A DNA stretch of 64,000 nt from Varibaculum prostatecancerukia (lineage in GTDB: Bacteria; Actinomycetota; Actinomycetes; Actinomycetales; Actinomycetaceae): assembly GCF_943169825.2 (NCBI RefSeq), contig NZ_OW968402.1, forward strand, positions 372,001 to 436,000. The letters are read 5' to 3'. The position numbers were made by a program, and so were the translations under genes. Shown piece after piece: positions 9,465 through 20,105 of this stretch. The notes beneath the pieces are model-generated. The model did no database searches and was not told where the DNA came from. It was given only the letters and a program-made list of their open reading frames with translations. Every line of letters begins with the position of its first letter. Position 1 is the first letter of the stretch.

Positions 9465-11267
9465 ATGACTCATGTTCTATCTGCTGTTGCTTGGCCCTAC
9501 GCCAACGGCCCGCGCCATATTGGGCACGTAGCCGGTTTTGGCGTCCCCTCCGATGTTTTCAGCCGCTATATGCGGATGGCAGGCTACGAGGTGCTGATGG
9601 TTTCGGGAACCGATGAGCACGGCACCCCGATTTTGGTGCAGGCCGAAGCAGAGGGGATCTCTCCCCAAGAACTCGCTGATCGCAATAACCGGCTCATCGT
9701 CGAAGATTTGGTGAACCTGGGACTGTCCTACGACCTGTTCACCCGGACCACCACCGGCAATCACATTGCGGTCACTAAAGCCATGTTTGCGCAGGTGCGC
9801 GAGAACGGATACCTGATTGAAAAGCGGGCAATGGCCGCGATTAGCCCCTCTAGCGGCCGGGCGCTACCTGACCGCTATATCGAAGGTACCTGTCCGCTGT
9901 GCGGAGCCAGCGGCGCACGCGGGGATCAATGTGACAACTGCGGCAAGCAGCTAGACCCCATTGATTTGATTGACCCGGTTTCGAAGATCAATGGCGAAAC
10001 CCCTAAATTTGAGGAAACCTCTCACTATTTCCTAGATTTGCCGGCTCTTGCCGATGCCTTAGCCAAGTGGCTAGATGAACGTGAGGCCTCTGGAACTTGG
10101 CGGCCCAATGTGATCCGTTTTTCCAAGAACATTTTGGCGGAAATCAAACCCCGCGCTATGACCCGCGATATTGACTGGGGGATTCCGGTTCCCGGGTGGG
10201 AAGATCAACCAAGCAAACGCCTCTACGTGTGGTTCGACGCAGTAGTGGGATACCTATCTGCCAGTATCGAATGGGCGCGGCGTATCGGCCAGCCGGAACG
10301 CTGGCGGGAATGGTGGAATGATCCTCAGGCTCGTTCCTACTACTTTATGGGCAAGGACAATATCGTTTTCCACTCCCAGGTTTGGCCGGCCGAGTTGCTT
10401 GGCTATAACGGTGAGGGCGACAAGGGTGGTGAGCCCGGAGACATGGGGCGGCTCAACCTGCCCACCGAAGTGGTTTCTTCGGAATTCCTAACCATGGAAG
10501 GTAAGAAGTTCTCTACCTCTAAATCCGTGGTGATTTATGTACGGGATATGCTTTCGCGCTACCAGGCCGACGCCTTGCGCTATTTTATTTCCGCAGCTGG
10601 CCCCGAAAATCAAGATGCCGATTTCACCTGGGCAGAGTTTGTACGCCGTACTAATGATGAACTGGTAGCCGCCTGGGGGAACCTGGTAAACCGGGTGGCC
10701 TCCATGATTCATAAGCGGGTCGGTTCCATTCCTCAGCCAGGGCAGTTACACCCCGAAGACCAACAGCTATTAGACCAGGTAGAAGTAGGTTTTGCTGAAG
10801 TTGGGGAACTGATTGAAACTCATCGGCAAAAGGCGGCGCTGCAGCAGGTTATGCACCTGGTGTCACTCGCTAATCAATATGTGGCTACTACCGAGCCTTT
10901 CAAGTTGAAAACTCCGGAAACCCAGGAGCGTCTCCACACTATTTTGTGGGTGTTAGCGCAGGTAATCGCGGATCTGAATCTAATGTTTTCGCCTTTCTTA
11001 CCGTCTTCGTCGAATGCGGTTGACCGTGTGTTCGGGGGAGCGGGGGAGATTGCCCCTATGCCTCGTATTGAAGAAGTTACCGATTTAGACCAAACTAGAG
11101 AAGATGGTTCAGATTTCACCTATCCCATCATCACGGGTGATTACACCCAGGTTCCGCGGTGGGGAAGGCACGAAATTGAAATCGGAAGATCGGTTTCTAA
11201 ACCTAAACCCGTGTTTATTAAGCTAGATTCTGAGATTATAGAAGAGGAATTAGCCAGGCTCGCATAG
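9465..11267 (+). CDS. metG: methionyl-tRNA synthetase
   Basis: 600 residues. The class I signature is [17 protein letters not shown] near the N-terminus (HIGH motif), and the KMSKS-equivalent is KKFSTSKS. A zinc-binding knuckle (CPLCGAS...[10 protein letters not shown], about residues 144-166) sits in the connective peptide, and the anticodon-binding helical domain follows. It charges tRNA-Met with methionine. The ATG has a clear ribosome site (AAAGG). It follows rsmI by 52 bases on the same strand; this neighbourhood is conserved in actinobacteria. The C-terminus lacks the EMAP dimerisation domain seen in some bacteria. Confidence 0.95.
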   Translation: MTHVLSAVAWPYANGPRHIGHVAGFGVPSDVFSRYMRMAGYEVLMVSGTDEHGTPILVQAEAEGISPQELADRNNRLIVEDLVNLGLSYDLFTRTTTGNHIAVTKAMFAQVRENGYLIEKRAMAAISPSSGRALPDRYIEGTCPLCGASGARGDQCDNCGKQLDPIDLIDPVSKINGETPKFEETSHYFLDLPALADALAKWLDEREASGTWRPNVIRFSKNILAEIKPRAMTRDIDWGIPVPGWEDQPSKRLYVWFDAVVGYLSASIEWARRIGQPERWREWWNDPQARSYYFMGKDNIVFHSQVWPAELLGYNGEGDKGGEPGDMGRLNLPTEVVSSEFLTMEGKKFSTSKSVVIYVRDMLSRYQADALRYFISAAGPENQDADFTWAEFVRRTNDELVAAWGNLVNRVASMIHKRVGSIPQPGQLHPEDQQLLDQVEVGFAEVGELIETHRQKAALQQVMHLVSLANQYVATTEPFKLKTPETQERLHTILWVLAQVIADLNLMFSPFLPSSSNAVDRVFGGAGEIAPMPRIEEVTDLDQTREDGSDFTYPIITGDYTQVPRWGRHEIEIGRSVSKPKPVFIKLDSEIIEEELARLA

Positions 11268-11292
11268 AGCTGAGGCATAAAGGAGAAGGTAC

Positions 11293-12822
11293 GTGGCTGG
11301 GTTTTGGCAACGCTTGAAAAGACTCTTTCGGGGGTCTTCAGCTCGTGATGACGAGCGCGACTCCCGCCTGCCTTTAGCATTGGAAAGCGCTGATAAAGAA
11401 GCAGACAAAACCGAGGGTGAACGTAAAGTTTACGAATCCTCCGGGGTGGTGATTTTAGAAGGCGGCGCGGTCGAGGACTCGCCAAGCGAAGAAAAGCCTG
11501 CCGCTTCTCCCGCGCCTAATCCGCCGGAAGAAAAAACAGCTTCAGAGGTAGAAGAAAAGGTTAAAGATAGCGAAGCTAGCAATAAAGAGCAGATGCAGAC
11601 TGCTCCGCCAGCAGTCCAAAGTCCTGAATCTGCTCAGCAAGAACCCGGGAAAGATGACTCCGCTTCCGAAGATGAAAGCTCTCAACCTCCAGCTGAACCG
11701 GTGGTGGAGCCCGACCGGAAACTTCCGGTACACGGGGTGAAAACTGCTGATATTTGTGCAGCTAGTGGCAATGAGATCTATGCTTCACCCGCCATTGACC
11801 GCACCCCGGGACGCAAACTGATTTTAGCTTTCGAAAAACGCACTCCCCAGGGGCGTTGCCAAGTGTGGTACACCCGCAGCAGCGACCACGGCATCAGCTG
11901 GGAAGAACCGCGCGTCCTCTTTGACCCGGAAACCTACACTGATTCTGGCGAATGTTTTACCTCCCCACAGATTATTATTTCCCAGGTGACTGGCCGGGTG
12001 TTCATCGCAGTCACTACCCGTACCGCTGGCGATGACTCCAAGAATCGGATCGCGGTGGCTTTCACCGATGATGAGGGCGACTCTTGGGGTTACCGGGATT
12101 TGACCAGCCTAGTAGACGGGGACCAGAACTGGGTGTCACGGCGCACCGCCCATGGACACGGGGTGCAGATGCGTCACGGAATTTGGACCGGTCGGCTGGC
12201 CTACGTGGCGGTAGCTACCGACAAAGAAGGCCGGCGCGGCGCAGTAGCGGTTTGTTCCGACGACCAGGGTATCTCCTGGTGGGCAGGTAAACTCACAGGT
12301 GAAAGGGTACTGCAAGCCACTATCACCGAGCTCACCAACGGTGAACTGGTTTTGGGCTGCGTTGAGGAAACCGACGAGGGGCTAACTTTTAACGCCTATG
12401 CCTCCGCTGACGGGGGACGCAGTTTCACCCGATCCTTAGAAAAGAAAGCTTTCGGGAAAGCCTTACCAGTAGCGGTCGAACGCGCTTTTTATTCCGCACC
12501 TGAGCATACTGAACAGTCTCGGGTGATGCTGGCGGTGGCACGCGATCAAAATGGGCAAGGAACTGTGCGCTCCATGTTCGATTTCGCCTCTGAGCTCTTA
12601 GGAATCGTACCGTTCACCTCCCATCCGGTGAATTCCCTTGACGTGGTGTCTTTGGAAGATATACGGATTGTATGCGTGGCCTATGAAACGGATTCCGGTA
12701 TTTCAGTGGCAGTGTTCTGCATTGATTCTTTGTCTTTGAAATATCTAGCGGTCGGCTGGAACGCAACCGAGGCGGAACAGAACCAAGTCTTGCGTCGTGC
12801 CGGTCTGCTTTCTAGAAAATAA
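11293..12822 (+). CDS. sialidase-fold (BNR/Asp-box) protein without signal peptide
   Basis: 509 residues. A short basic amphipathic start (FWQRLKRLFRGSS) is followed by about 120 residues of acidic, Pro/Glu-rich low-complexity linker, then a six-bladed-propeller-type domain from about 155. Four Asp-box motifs are visible: SSDHGISW near 196, TDDEGDSW near 258, SDDQGISW near 322 and SADGGRSF near 372. GHGVQMRHGIWTGRLAYVAV matches the GH33 sialidase core. The canonical N-terminal Arg-Ile-Pro is replaced by IYASPAID, and there is no signal peptide, so secretion and sialidase activity are both doubtful. The GTG start has a good AGGAG. It lies between metG and pcrA, 25 bases after metG. Confidence 0.75.
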   Translation: MAGFWQRLKRLFRGSSARDDERDSRLPLALESADKEADKTEGERKVYESSGVVILEGGAVEDSPSEEKPAASPAPNPPEEKTASEVEEKVKDSEASNKEQMQTAPPAVQSPESAQQEPGKDDSASEDESSQPPAEPVVEPDRKLPVHGVKTADICAASGNEIYASPAIDRTPGRKLILAFEKRTPQGRCQVWYTRSSDHGISWEEPRVLFDPETYTDSGECFTSPQIIISQVTGRVFIAVTTRTAGDDSKNRIAVAFTDDEGDSWGYRDLTSLVDGDQNWVSRRTAHGHGVQMRHGIWTGRLAYVAVATDKEGRRGAVAVCSDDQGISWWAGKLTGERVLQATITELTNGELVLGCVEETDEGLTFNAYASADGGRSFTRSLEKKAFGKALPVAVERAFYSAPEHTEQSRVMLAVARDQNGQGTVRSMFDFASELLGIVPFTSHPVNSLDVVSLEDIRIVCVAYETDSGISVAVFCIDSLSLKYLAVGWNATEAEQNQVLRRAGLLSRK

Positions 12823-12841
12823 TCTTCGATAACCAGGTTTA

Positions 12842-15475
12842 ATGATCGATTTTAACGCTCTTTTTGCTGGCGATACCCCTGCGCCCCAAACCATGCTTCC
12901 CGGGGGAGTTTTTACCTCTCCTGACCCCACCTATGCAGATGCGCCCACAAACCCTGAAGAGATAGTTTCCGGGTTAAATGACCCGCAACGACAAGCAGTC
13001 GAACATCAAGGTAGCCCGCTGCTGGTAATGGCTGGCGCGGGATCCGGTAAGACCCGCGTCCTCACCCGCCGGATTGCCTATTTATTGGCCACCGGGAGGG
13101 CACGTCCTCAAGAAATCCTGGCGATTACTTTTACCAATAAAGCTGCCGCGGAAATGCGGGAACGAGTCAGCGCCCTAGTAGGGGCACAAGCTGGGCAAAT
13201 GCTGGTCTCAACTTTTCACTCTGCCTGCGTGCGGATCTTGCGTCGCTATGCCGAGGCTGCCAATCTAAAATCCTCTTTCACTATTTATGACCAGAACGAC
13301 GCCACTCGTTTGGTGTCGATGATTCTCAAAGAAGCCCAGCTTGACCCTAAGCGCTTTGCCGCGAAGAAAATCCAAAATCGGATCTCGGATTTAAAAAATT
13401 CCCTGATTGATCCCGATACTTTTGTCAGTTCTGCAGGGCCGGGTCCGGATGAGGAAGTACTGGCCAAGGTTTACCCGATTTACCAACGCCGCCTAATCGC
13501 CGCCAACGCCCTGGATTTTGATGACTTGATTATGCGCACGGTGCAGCTGTTCCGCAACAACCCCCTGGTGCAAGCCAGTTTCTGCCACCGTTTCCGCCAC
13601 GTTCTGGTAGACGAGTATCAAGATACCAACCATGCCCAGTATGTGCTGGTAAAACTGCTGTCGGGAGTCGCAGGCGCGGCAGTTAATCACCCGGAGCAAG
13701 TATCGGGGGAATCGGTCACTCCGGCGGAACTTACGGTAGTTGGAGACTCTGACCAGTCTATCTATGCTTTCCGCGGTGCCACTGTGCGCAATATTGAAGA
13801 GTTCGAGAAAGATTTTCCCGGGGCGCGCACTATTTACCTAGAGCAGAACTATCGTTCCAGTGGAAATATTCTCGCGGCCGCTAACGCAGTGATTTCGCAT
13901 AACCAGAGTCGGCATAAGAAAAGGTTATGGACTGATTCTGGCGAGGGCGAGAAAGTGGGGCTGCGGGTATCTTCGGCTGACCGCGACGAGGCGTTAGCGG
14001 TAGTGGAAGAAATAAACAAGCTAGTAGCCGGGGGATACACCTATGGCGATATTGCGGTTTTTTACCGGATAAACGCCCATTCGCGTCTCTTGGAAGAAAC
14101 TTTGACACATGCGGGGATTCCCTACCGGATTATCGGCGGCACCAAGTTCTATGAGCGCAAGGAAATCAAAGACGCGATTGCCTATCTGCAGTTGGTGGTT
14201 AATCCCGATGACACCGTGTCTTTCACCCGAGTGATAAATACTCCCAAACGTTCTCTGGGAAACAAGTCGCAAGAGGCGCTGCAGGCCGCAGCCAACACCT
14301 ATGATATTTCTCCAGGGCGGGCGGCTGCGTTGGTGTGGAAACAAGAGCTAGGGGAGGAACGCTCTTGCGCCGCCGCCGACCCCAATCTTTCAGGAATCAG
14401 CGAGGCAACTGCAGATTCCGCGCAGGTGCCAGGATTACCACCGCGGGCGCGTACCAATATCGCCAAATTCTGGGATTGTTTAGTTTCCGCACGTCAAGCC
14501 TATATCGAGGGTGCGCCGTTAAAAGATATTTTACAGACGGTACTGACCGAATCGGGATATTTGAAGTCTTTGGAGGGCTCTAAAGATCCCCAAGATGGGG
14601 TGCGCTTGGATAACCTTTCCGAGTTCTATAACGTGGCTTCTCAGTTCAGCGAAGATGAACCAGAAGGTACTTTGGTGGATTTCCTAGAGCGGGTCGCCCT
14701 GGTGGCAGACGCGGATCAACTTCCAGGTGACCAGCGCGGACAAGTTACTTTGATGACCGTACATATGGCTAAAGGGCTAGAGTTTCCGGTAGTTTTTGTT
14801 ACCGGCCTGGAAGAAGGAACCTTCCCCCATTCGCGAGCTTTGGGTGAGGCTGGGGAAATGGCGGAGGAACGCCGTCTGGCCTATGTGGCGATTACACGCG
14901 CGAAGAAAAAAGTATATTTGACCGCCGCGCATAACCGACAGATGTGGGGGGAAACTCGCTGGCAGCCGCTGTCACCCTTCCTGCTAGATGTTCCTACTGA
15001 ACTTTTGGATGAGCCTGAGCAATTGAGTAAGGACAGTGGGCAGTTGGATTTTTCCTCCGATACTTCCTCTTGGAGTTACGGAGGCAGTTGGGGAAGCAGT
15101 TCCCGCGGGCACACTGGCAGTTCCGGGTATCGCAGCCGCGGCCAGGGCTACGGACAGCGCCGCTCTGGCAGCTATCGGGATGAGGACGTCTCGGGTCCTG
15201 CTTTCGGAGCAGGCGGTACTGGGAAGGTGTCGCGGCGAGAGACCGGGAAAGTAAAACGTCTGGGTACCGAGCTGAACGCGCGCACCGATGCCAATGCTTC
15301 CATTGGTAAAGCCGCCGGGGTAGGAACCGGGGATCGGGTACGCCACGACAAGTTTGGTGAGGGCAGGGTGATTGCGATCGAGGGTCGCGGTCGTTCCCAG
15401 AGTGCCAAAGTGGAATTTGCTGGGGGAGTCACCAAACGCTTACTGCTGCGTCTAGCACCGATGGAAAAAATCTAG
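12842..15475 (+). CDS. pcrA: ATP-dependent DNA helicase PcrA/UvrD
   Basis: 877 residues, superfamily 1A helicase. Motif Q/I: NDPQRQAVEHQGSPLLVMAGAGSGKTRVLTRR. Motif Ia: AITFTNKAAAEMR. Motif II: VLVDEYQDTN. Motif III: VVGDSDQSIYAFRGA. Motif V/VI: TVHMAKGLEFPVVFVTGLEEG and ERRLAYVAITRAKK. It unwinds DNA in repair and removes stalled complexes. After about residue 730 there is a Gly/Ser/Arg-rich tail and a C-terminal Tudor-like domain (DRVRHDKFGEGRVIAIEG) that in PcrA contacts RNA polymerase. A strong bidirectional terminator follows the stop. Confidence 0.95.
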   Translation: MIDFNALFAGDTPAPQTMLPGGVFTSPDPTYADAPTNPEEIVSGLNDPQRQAVEHQGSPLLVMAGAGSGKTRVLTRRIAYLLATGRARPQEILAITFTNKAAAEMRERVSALVGAQAGQMLVSTFHSACVRILRRYAEAANLKSSFTIYDQNDATRLVSMILKEAQLDPKRFAAKKIQNRISDLKNSLIDPDTFVSSAGPGPDEEVLAKVYPIYQRRLIAANALDFDDLIMRTVQLFRNNPLVQASFCHRFRHVLVDEYQDTNHAQYVLVKLLSGVAGAAVNHPEQVSGESVTPAELTVVGDSDQSIYAFRGATVRNIEEFEKDFPGARTIYLEQNYRSSGNILAAANAVISHNQSRHKKRLWTDSGEGEKVGLRVSSADRDEALAVVEEINKLVAGGYTYGDIAVFYRINAHSRLLEETLTHAGIPYRIIGGTKFYERKEIKDAIAYLQLVVNPDDTVSFTRVINTPKRSLGNKSQEALQAAANTYDISPGRAAALVWKQELGEERSCAAADPNLSGISEATADSAQVPGLPPRARTNIAKFWDCLVSARQAYIEGAPLKDILQTVLTESGYLKSLEGSKDPQDGVRLDNLSEFYNVASQFSEDEPEGTLVDFLERVALVADADQLPGDQRGQVTLMTVHMAKGLEFPVVFVTGLEEGTFPHSRALGEAGEMAEERRLAYVAITRAKKKVYLTAAHNRQMWGETRWQPLSPFLLDVPTELLDEPEQLSKDSGQLDFSSDTSSWSYGGSWGSSSRGHTGSSGYRSRGQGYGQRRSGSYRDEDVSGPAFGAGGTGKVSRRETGKVKRLGTELNARTDANASIGKAAGVGTGDRVRHDKFGEGRVIAIEGRGRSQSAKVEFAGGVTKRLLLRLAPMEKI

Positions 15476-15522
15476 CGCACTTGCATTAGCTGCTAAATGA
15501 TTATCTTGATTAGTTCTACTTA

Positions 15523-15568
15523 AAAATATTGGGGGGTTGGGCAAGAATGCCCAACCCCCCAATATTTT
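15523..15568. terminator. bidirectional terminator between pcrA and mdh
   Basis: A 20-bp perfect inverted repeat (15523-15542 and 15549-15568) with a six-base loop. The inner stem is GGGGGGTTGGGC pairing with GCCCAACCCCCC, and the outer stem AAAATATT/AATATTTT supplies a U-rich run on either strand. It separates the convergent pcrA and mdh genes. Confidence 0.9.
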
Positions 15569-15608
15569 GTTCTCCCGTCCCCGCAGGGCGGGAAAACCGA
15601 AAAGGAGT

Positions 15609-16634
<1,026 letters not shown>

Positions 16635-16859
16635 TTACCGACCGCGCGCGGCCGGCCAAGCCAACTAGACTTATGCTTTAACCCTAGCGCTTTAAGGTGG
16701 CATCTGCCACTACTAATTTTTATTTACAGCAATAAAACTGCAGATAACATGGTGCGTCTCGATATCGAGAAATAATTTAGACCTTCGTTTATTCGGGCTG
16801 GTTGGATTTATCGTTCCTAAATTTTTCCCGAGGACGCGCAGGGGTATCCGCGCGTACGA

Positions 16860-17300
16860 CTATTGCTTGACTCCGGTAAAAATAGTGTGTTCGTAGAGGA
16901 AAAAACGCAGAATAGTACCCAATACCAGCCCAATCACATTAGCGGATATATTATCAGCCAGCAGCGAGGTGAATCCCAATAAGTAGTGGCTGATCCCTAA
17001 ACAGATAACTGCAGGTAGCATCCCCAGTACATTAACTACCGCGAATCCCAGGAATTCTTGCATCCGCCGGTTAGTTCGTTTATTGCGGAATGTCCAATAG
17101 CGATTAACCACCCAAGAAAAAATGGTAGCTACTGCCGCGGCCAACACTTTTGAAGTTAGCGGATGAGAAGATAAAATCCCGGTTCTTAATAGGTTGAATG
17201 CTGATACGTCTACTAGGTAGTTCATCCCGCCCACCAGGCAAAACTTAACTATTCGGCTGATGCGTCCCGGGGAGCGTAGATAGGCGTAAAGTTTTCCCAC
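16860..17300 (-). CDS. GtrA-like membrane protein
   Basis: 146 residues with four predicted membrane helices, matching GtrA family motifs: RIVKFCLVGGMNYLVDVSAFNLL at the start and KVLAAAVATIFSWVVNRYWTFRN in the middle. GtrA-like proteins are thought to help flip polyprenyl-linked sugars for cell-envelope glycans. The GTG start is nine bases after the stop of the RCC1-repeat gene, so the two are very likely one transcript. No dedicated glycosyltransferase lies next to it, although galE is about 1.7 kb away on the other strand. Confidence 0.85.
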   Translation of the reverse strand: MGKLYAYLRSPGRISRIVKFCLVGGMNYLVDVSAFNLLRTGILSSHPLTSKVLAAAVATIFSWVVNRYWTFRNKRTNRRMQEFLGFAVVNVLGMLPAVICLGISHYLLGFTSLLADNISANVIGLVLGTILRFFLYEHTIFTGVKQ

Positions 17301-17309
17301 AGCTTAAGA

Positions 17310-18824
17310 TTACAGGCGGGAATATACCGGAGTTAGTTGCGCGGTACGAGCATTTGAAAGCCGGTCGCTGCGCCGCCCATCTGCGAGCTGGCCTTGCGCC
17401 CAATTGCCCAGGCAATACATGCTGTTCTGTTTATCGAGCATACAGGTGAAGGTATTACCCATAAACAGAGTGGAACGGGCATTCGCCCCCAGGCGAGCAT
17501 CTAAACCGCTGAGGGCGGGAGCAGCTCCAATAGCCGTTGAGCCATTGGCTGCAACCCGCTTGGTGAGACCGATACTGGGACCGAGTTGTCCAAAGTCATT
17601 GCGCCCCCAGCAGTAGGTGGCGCCGCCAGTGGTAACTGCGCATCCGCCATAAAATCCCAGGTAAACTTGCCCTACTTCCGGCAGCGAGCTGACCAGTTCC
17701 GGTTGGAGGATCCCCAGATTATTGGACATATTTCCGGGTTTTCCTGCCTGGCCGTCGCTGTTGATCCCCCAACAGTAAAGCCGTTTATTTTCGGCGATCG
17801 CGCAGCTGTAATCACCGGCTGCCCGCAAGGACACAAACTTCATATCGGATACTGCCGTCGGGCGAAGTTGGTAATCTACCACTAGCTCGTTATTCCAAGA
17901 ATCTAGGCGAGACTTAACTCCCCAGCAATACACGGTGCCATCTTGTTTGAGGGCGCAGGTGTGGTCATTGCCCGCGGCGACCTCTTTCACATCGGTCATT
18001 ACCGCTACTGGTTTCAGTTGATTTCCGATATTGGTACTGTTGCCCACTTGTGCCATTTCATTAGCGCCCCAGCAGGTAAGTACCCCGGAGTTTGAAAGGG
18101 CGCAGGCGTGACGTCCTCCAGCAGCAATCTGCACGGTATCTGCCGGTAGCGCCGTAACCCGCAACGGATTAAAAGAGCCGGAGAGCTGATTACGAGGGCG
18201 CGCCTGCCCCAACTGCCCATAGGCGTTATCGCCCCAACAGTAAACAAAGCTGTCGGTACCCAGGGCGCAGGTATATTCGCGTCCAGTGGAGATTTGGGTA
18301 AACTTCACTGGCTGGTTAGCGATAGTTTGGGGGGTAATCGCCGGTTGCCTGGTGATAGGAACCCCCAACTGGCCGGACTTGTTAACCCCCCAGCAGCGGG
18401 CAGTGCCATCGGTGCGCAGACCACAAGCGAAAGAACCAGATGCTGAGGCGCGCCGCAAATCCTGGGCGACCCCTACCGGTTGCACCGTTTCCGAGGGTGC
18501 AGGAGTTTGATTGAAGGTAGGAACCGGAGAAGGGCCAGGTTGTACTGGGCGCAGTGACAAGATGATGCGCGGCCCGTTAAAAGTAGGAGTCGGAGAAGGC
18601 CCGGGTAGCACCGGATCGTAATCAGAATCAGAACTAGGAGAAGCGGATGTAGGCTGAGGATTCACCGGGGTCAGAGTAATTTCATAGGTAGGTTTGGTAT
18701 CTCCCGCAATCGAAAAAGTAGGGGAAATAACTAGAGCTCCCAAGGCCACTAGCAGCGCTAATACTGCCAGGGTTACTTGCAGACCAATGCGCCGTTTCGA
18801 CGCTGCGTCACGCACCCCGCTCAC
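17310..18824 (-). CDS. membrane-anchored RCC1-repeat (seven-blade) extracytoplasmic protein
   Basis: 504 residues: a basic N-terminus, one signal-anchor helix (about 13-35), a Pro/Ser/Thr-rich spacer with repeated PGPSPTPTFN-type units (about 55-110), then seven RCC1-type repeats. Each repeat carries two cysteines in the pattern C-x-L-x(4-6)-x-CWG-x-N-x-x-GQLG; one example is FACGLRTDGTARCWGVNKSG. Fourteen cysteines in matched pairs suggest one disulphide per blade in an oxidising location. RCC1 propellers usually bind proteins or lipids; the role here is unknown. The Thr/Pro-rich spacer may be a target of the O-mannosyltransferase in this window (inference). It is in an operon with the GtrA gene. 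Start GTG at 18824. Confidence 0.8.
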   Translation of the reverse strand: MSGVRDAASKRRIGLQVTLAVLALLVALGALVISPTFSIAGDTKPTYEITLTPVNPQPTSASPSSDSDYDPVLPGPSPTPTFNGPRIILSLRPVQPGPSPVPTFNQTPAPSETVQPVGVAQDLRRASASGSFACGLRTDGTARCWGVNKSGQLGVPITRQPAITPQTIANQPVKFTQISTGREYTCALGTDSFVYCWGDNAYGQLGQARPRNQLSGSFNPLRVTALPADTVQIAAGGRHACALSNSGVLTCWGANEMAQVGNSTNIGNQLKPVAVMTDVKEVAAGNDHTCALKQDGTVYCWGVKSRLDSWNNELVVDYQLRPTAVSDMKFVSLRAAGDYSCAIAENKRLYCWGINSDGQAGKPGNMSNNLGILQPELVSSLPEVGQVYLGFYGGCAVTTGGATYCWGRNDFGQLGPSIGLTKRVAANGSTAIGAAPALSGLDARLGANARSTLFMGNTFTCMLDKQNSMYCLGNWAQGQLADGRRSDRLSNARTAQLTPVYSRL

Positions 18825-18980
18825 CTCCCGTCCTACCTCGGGAATCCTACAATCCTTCTGAGTACATTCTAACCTATTTTTAACAAACTTTGAAGTTAAA
18901 AATAGGGGAAATCCAGGCTAAATTCTACTTCGAGGGTCGTTAACGATAGCAGGACTTACGCACTAGGGTAACCTGTCTAT

Positions 18981-19970
18981 ATGAGCATTTTAGTAGTAGG
19001 TGGCGCCGGTTATATTGGCGCGCACGTGGTTCGGCTCCTAGCTGAGCGCGGGGAAAAAGTAGTTGTTATCGACGATTTGTCTTATGGCACTCCAGATCGG
19101 ATTGGTGACGCCAAACTGGTGCAACTAGACGTGGCCTCTTCCGGAGCGCGGAAGAAGATTTTCCAAACCCTGATTGATGAGGACGTAACGGCGGTTATTC
19201 ACTTTGCGGCGCGCAAACAGGTCGGCGAATCCGTAGAAAAGCCGATGTGGTACTACCAACAGAACGTGGGAGGCCTAGCGAACGTGATGTCCGCTATGCG
19301 TGATGCCGGTACCCGGCAGATGATTTTCTCCTCTTCGGCAGCGGTTTATGGCCAGCCCGATGTGCCGGTGGTTCCCGAAGAATTAGCTGGTAAACCCATT
19401 AACCCCTACGGGGAAACCAAGCTGATTGGCGAATGGATGATGGCGGACTGTGAACGTGCCTGGGGTCTGCGCTGGATTGGTTTGCGTTACTTCAATGTAG
19501 CGGGTTCCGGTTGGGACGATCTGGGTGATCCCGCCCGGCTCAACCTGATTCCCATGGTGTTGGAGCGCCTATCCAAGGGGCAAAACCCCAAGATCTTCGG
19601 CACTGATTATGAGACTGCTGACGGTACCTGTGTCCGGGATTATATACACGTTCGCGACCTCGCCGATGCCCATCTGCATGCCCTCGACTATGTGGCGTCC
19701 GGCCAAGAAATGGAAAACCATGTTTTCAACGTGGGAACTGGGCAGGGAACTTCGGTACGGGAAATCGTTGAGGGAATCCATGAAGTTACCGGCATTGATT
19801 TTAAGATTGATGAGGAAGCGCGTCGAGCCGGAGACCCGGCGCAGCTAATCGGGGATACCACCCGGATTCGGGTAGAACTCGATTGGAAAGCGGAAAACGG
19901 GATTAAAGAAATCCTGGAGTCCGCCTGGAGTGCCTGGCAGGACGGCCCCGATAAAATCCCGGGAGTATAG
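18981..19970 (+). CDS. galE: UDP-glucose 4-epimerase
   Basis: 329 residues, extended short-chain dehydrogenase. The NAD-binding GGAGYIGAH is at 7-14, the catalytic Ser in SSSAAVYG (118-124) and the YxxxK pair at Y143/K147 in PYGETK. RYFNVAGS and the C-terminal FNVGTGQGTSVREIV are typical of GalE. It interconverts UDP-glucose and UDP-galactose for envelope glycans and galactose use. It starts at an ATG about 155 bases from the divergent RCC1 gene and ends before a hairpin at 19996. Confidence 0.9.
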   Translation: MSILVVGGAGYIGAHVVRLLAERGEKVVVIDDLSYGTPDRIGDAKLVQLDVASSGARKKIFQTLIDEDVTAVIHFAARKQVGESVEKPMWYYQQNVGGLANVMSAMRDAGTRQMIFSSSAAVYGQPDVPVVPEELAGKPINPYGETKLIGEWMMADCERAWGLRWIGLRYFNVAGSGWDDLGDPARLNLIPMVLERLSKGQNPKIFGTDYETADGTCVRDYIHVRDLADAHLHALDYVASGQEMENHVFNVGTGQGTSVREIVEGIHEVTGIDFKIDEEARRAGDPAQLIGDTTRIRVELDWKAENGIKEILESAWSAWQDGPDKIPGV

Positions 19971-19995
19971 GGCGGCTTTAGGAAAAACACTTTCT

Positions 19996-20028
19996 GTACC
20001 CTGGTAAAAGGTGGCTTTTGCAGGGTAC
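19996..20028 (-). terminator. hairpin between galE and the LCP operon
   Basis: GTACCCTG at 19996-20003 pairs with CAGGGTAC at 20021-20028, and the inner AAAAG/CTTTT extends the stem. On the minus strand it is followed by a short U-rich run (GTGTTTTT), so it best serves the LCP genes. On the plus strand there is no U-tract after galE. Confidence 0.45.
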
Positions 20029-20105
20029 GGGAGGGGAGGCAATTCTCCTTACCCGAAATATGCGAGGGATTCTTGAGCTGCTTGCCGCATGCCGCTTCCC
20101 TGTAG

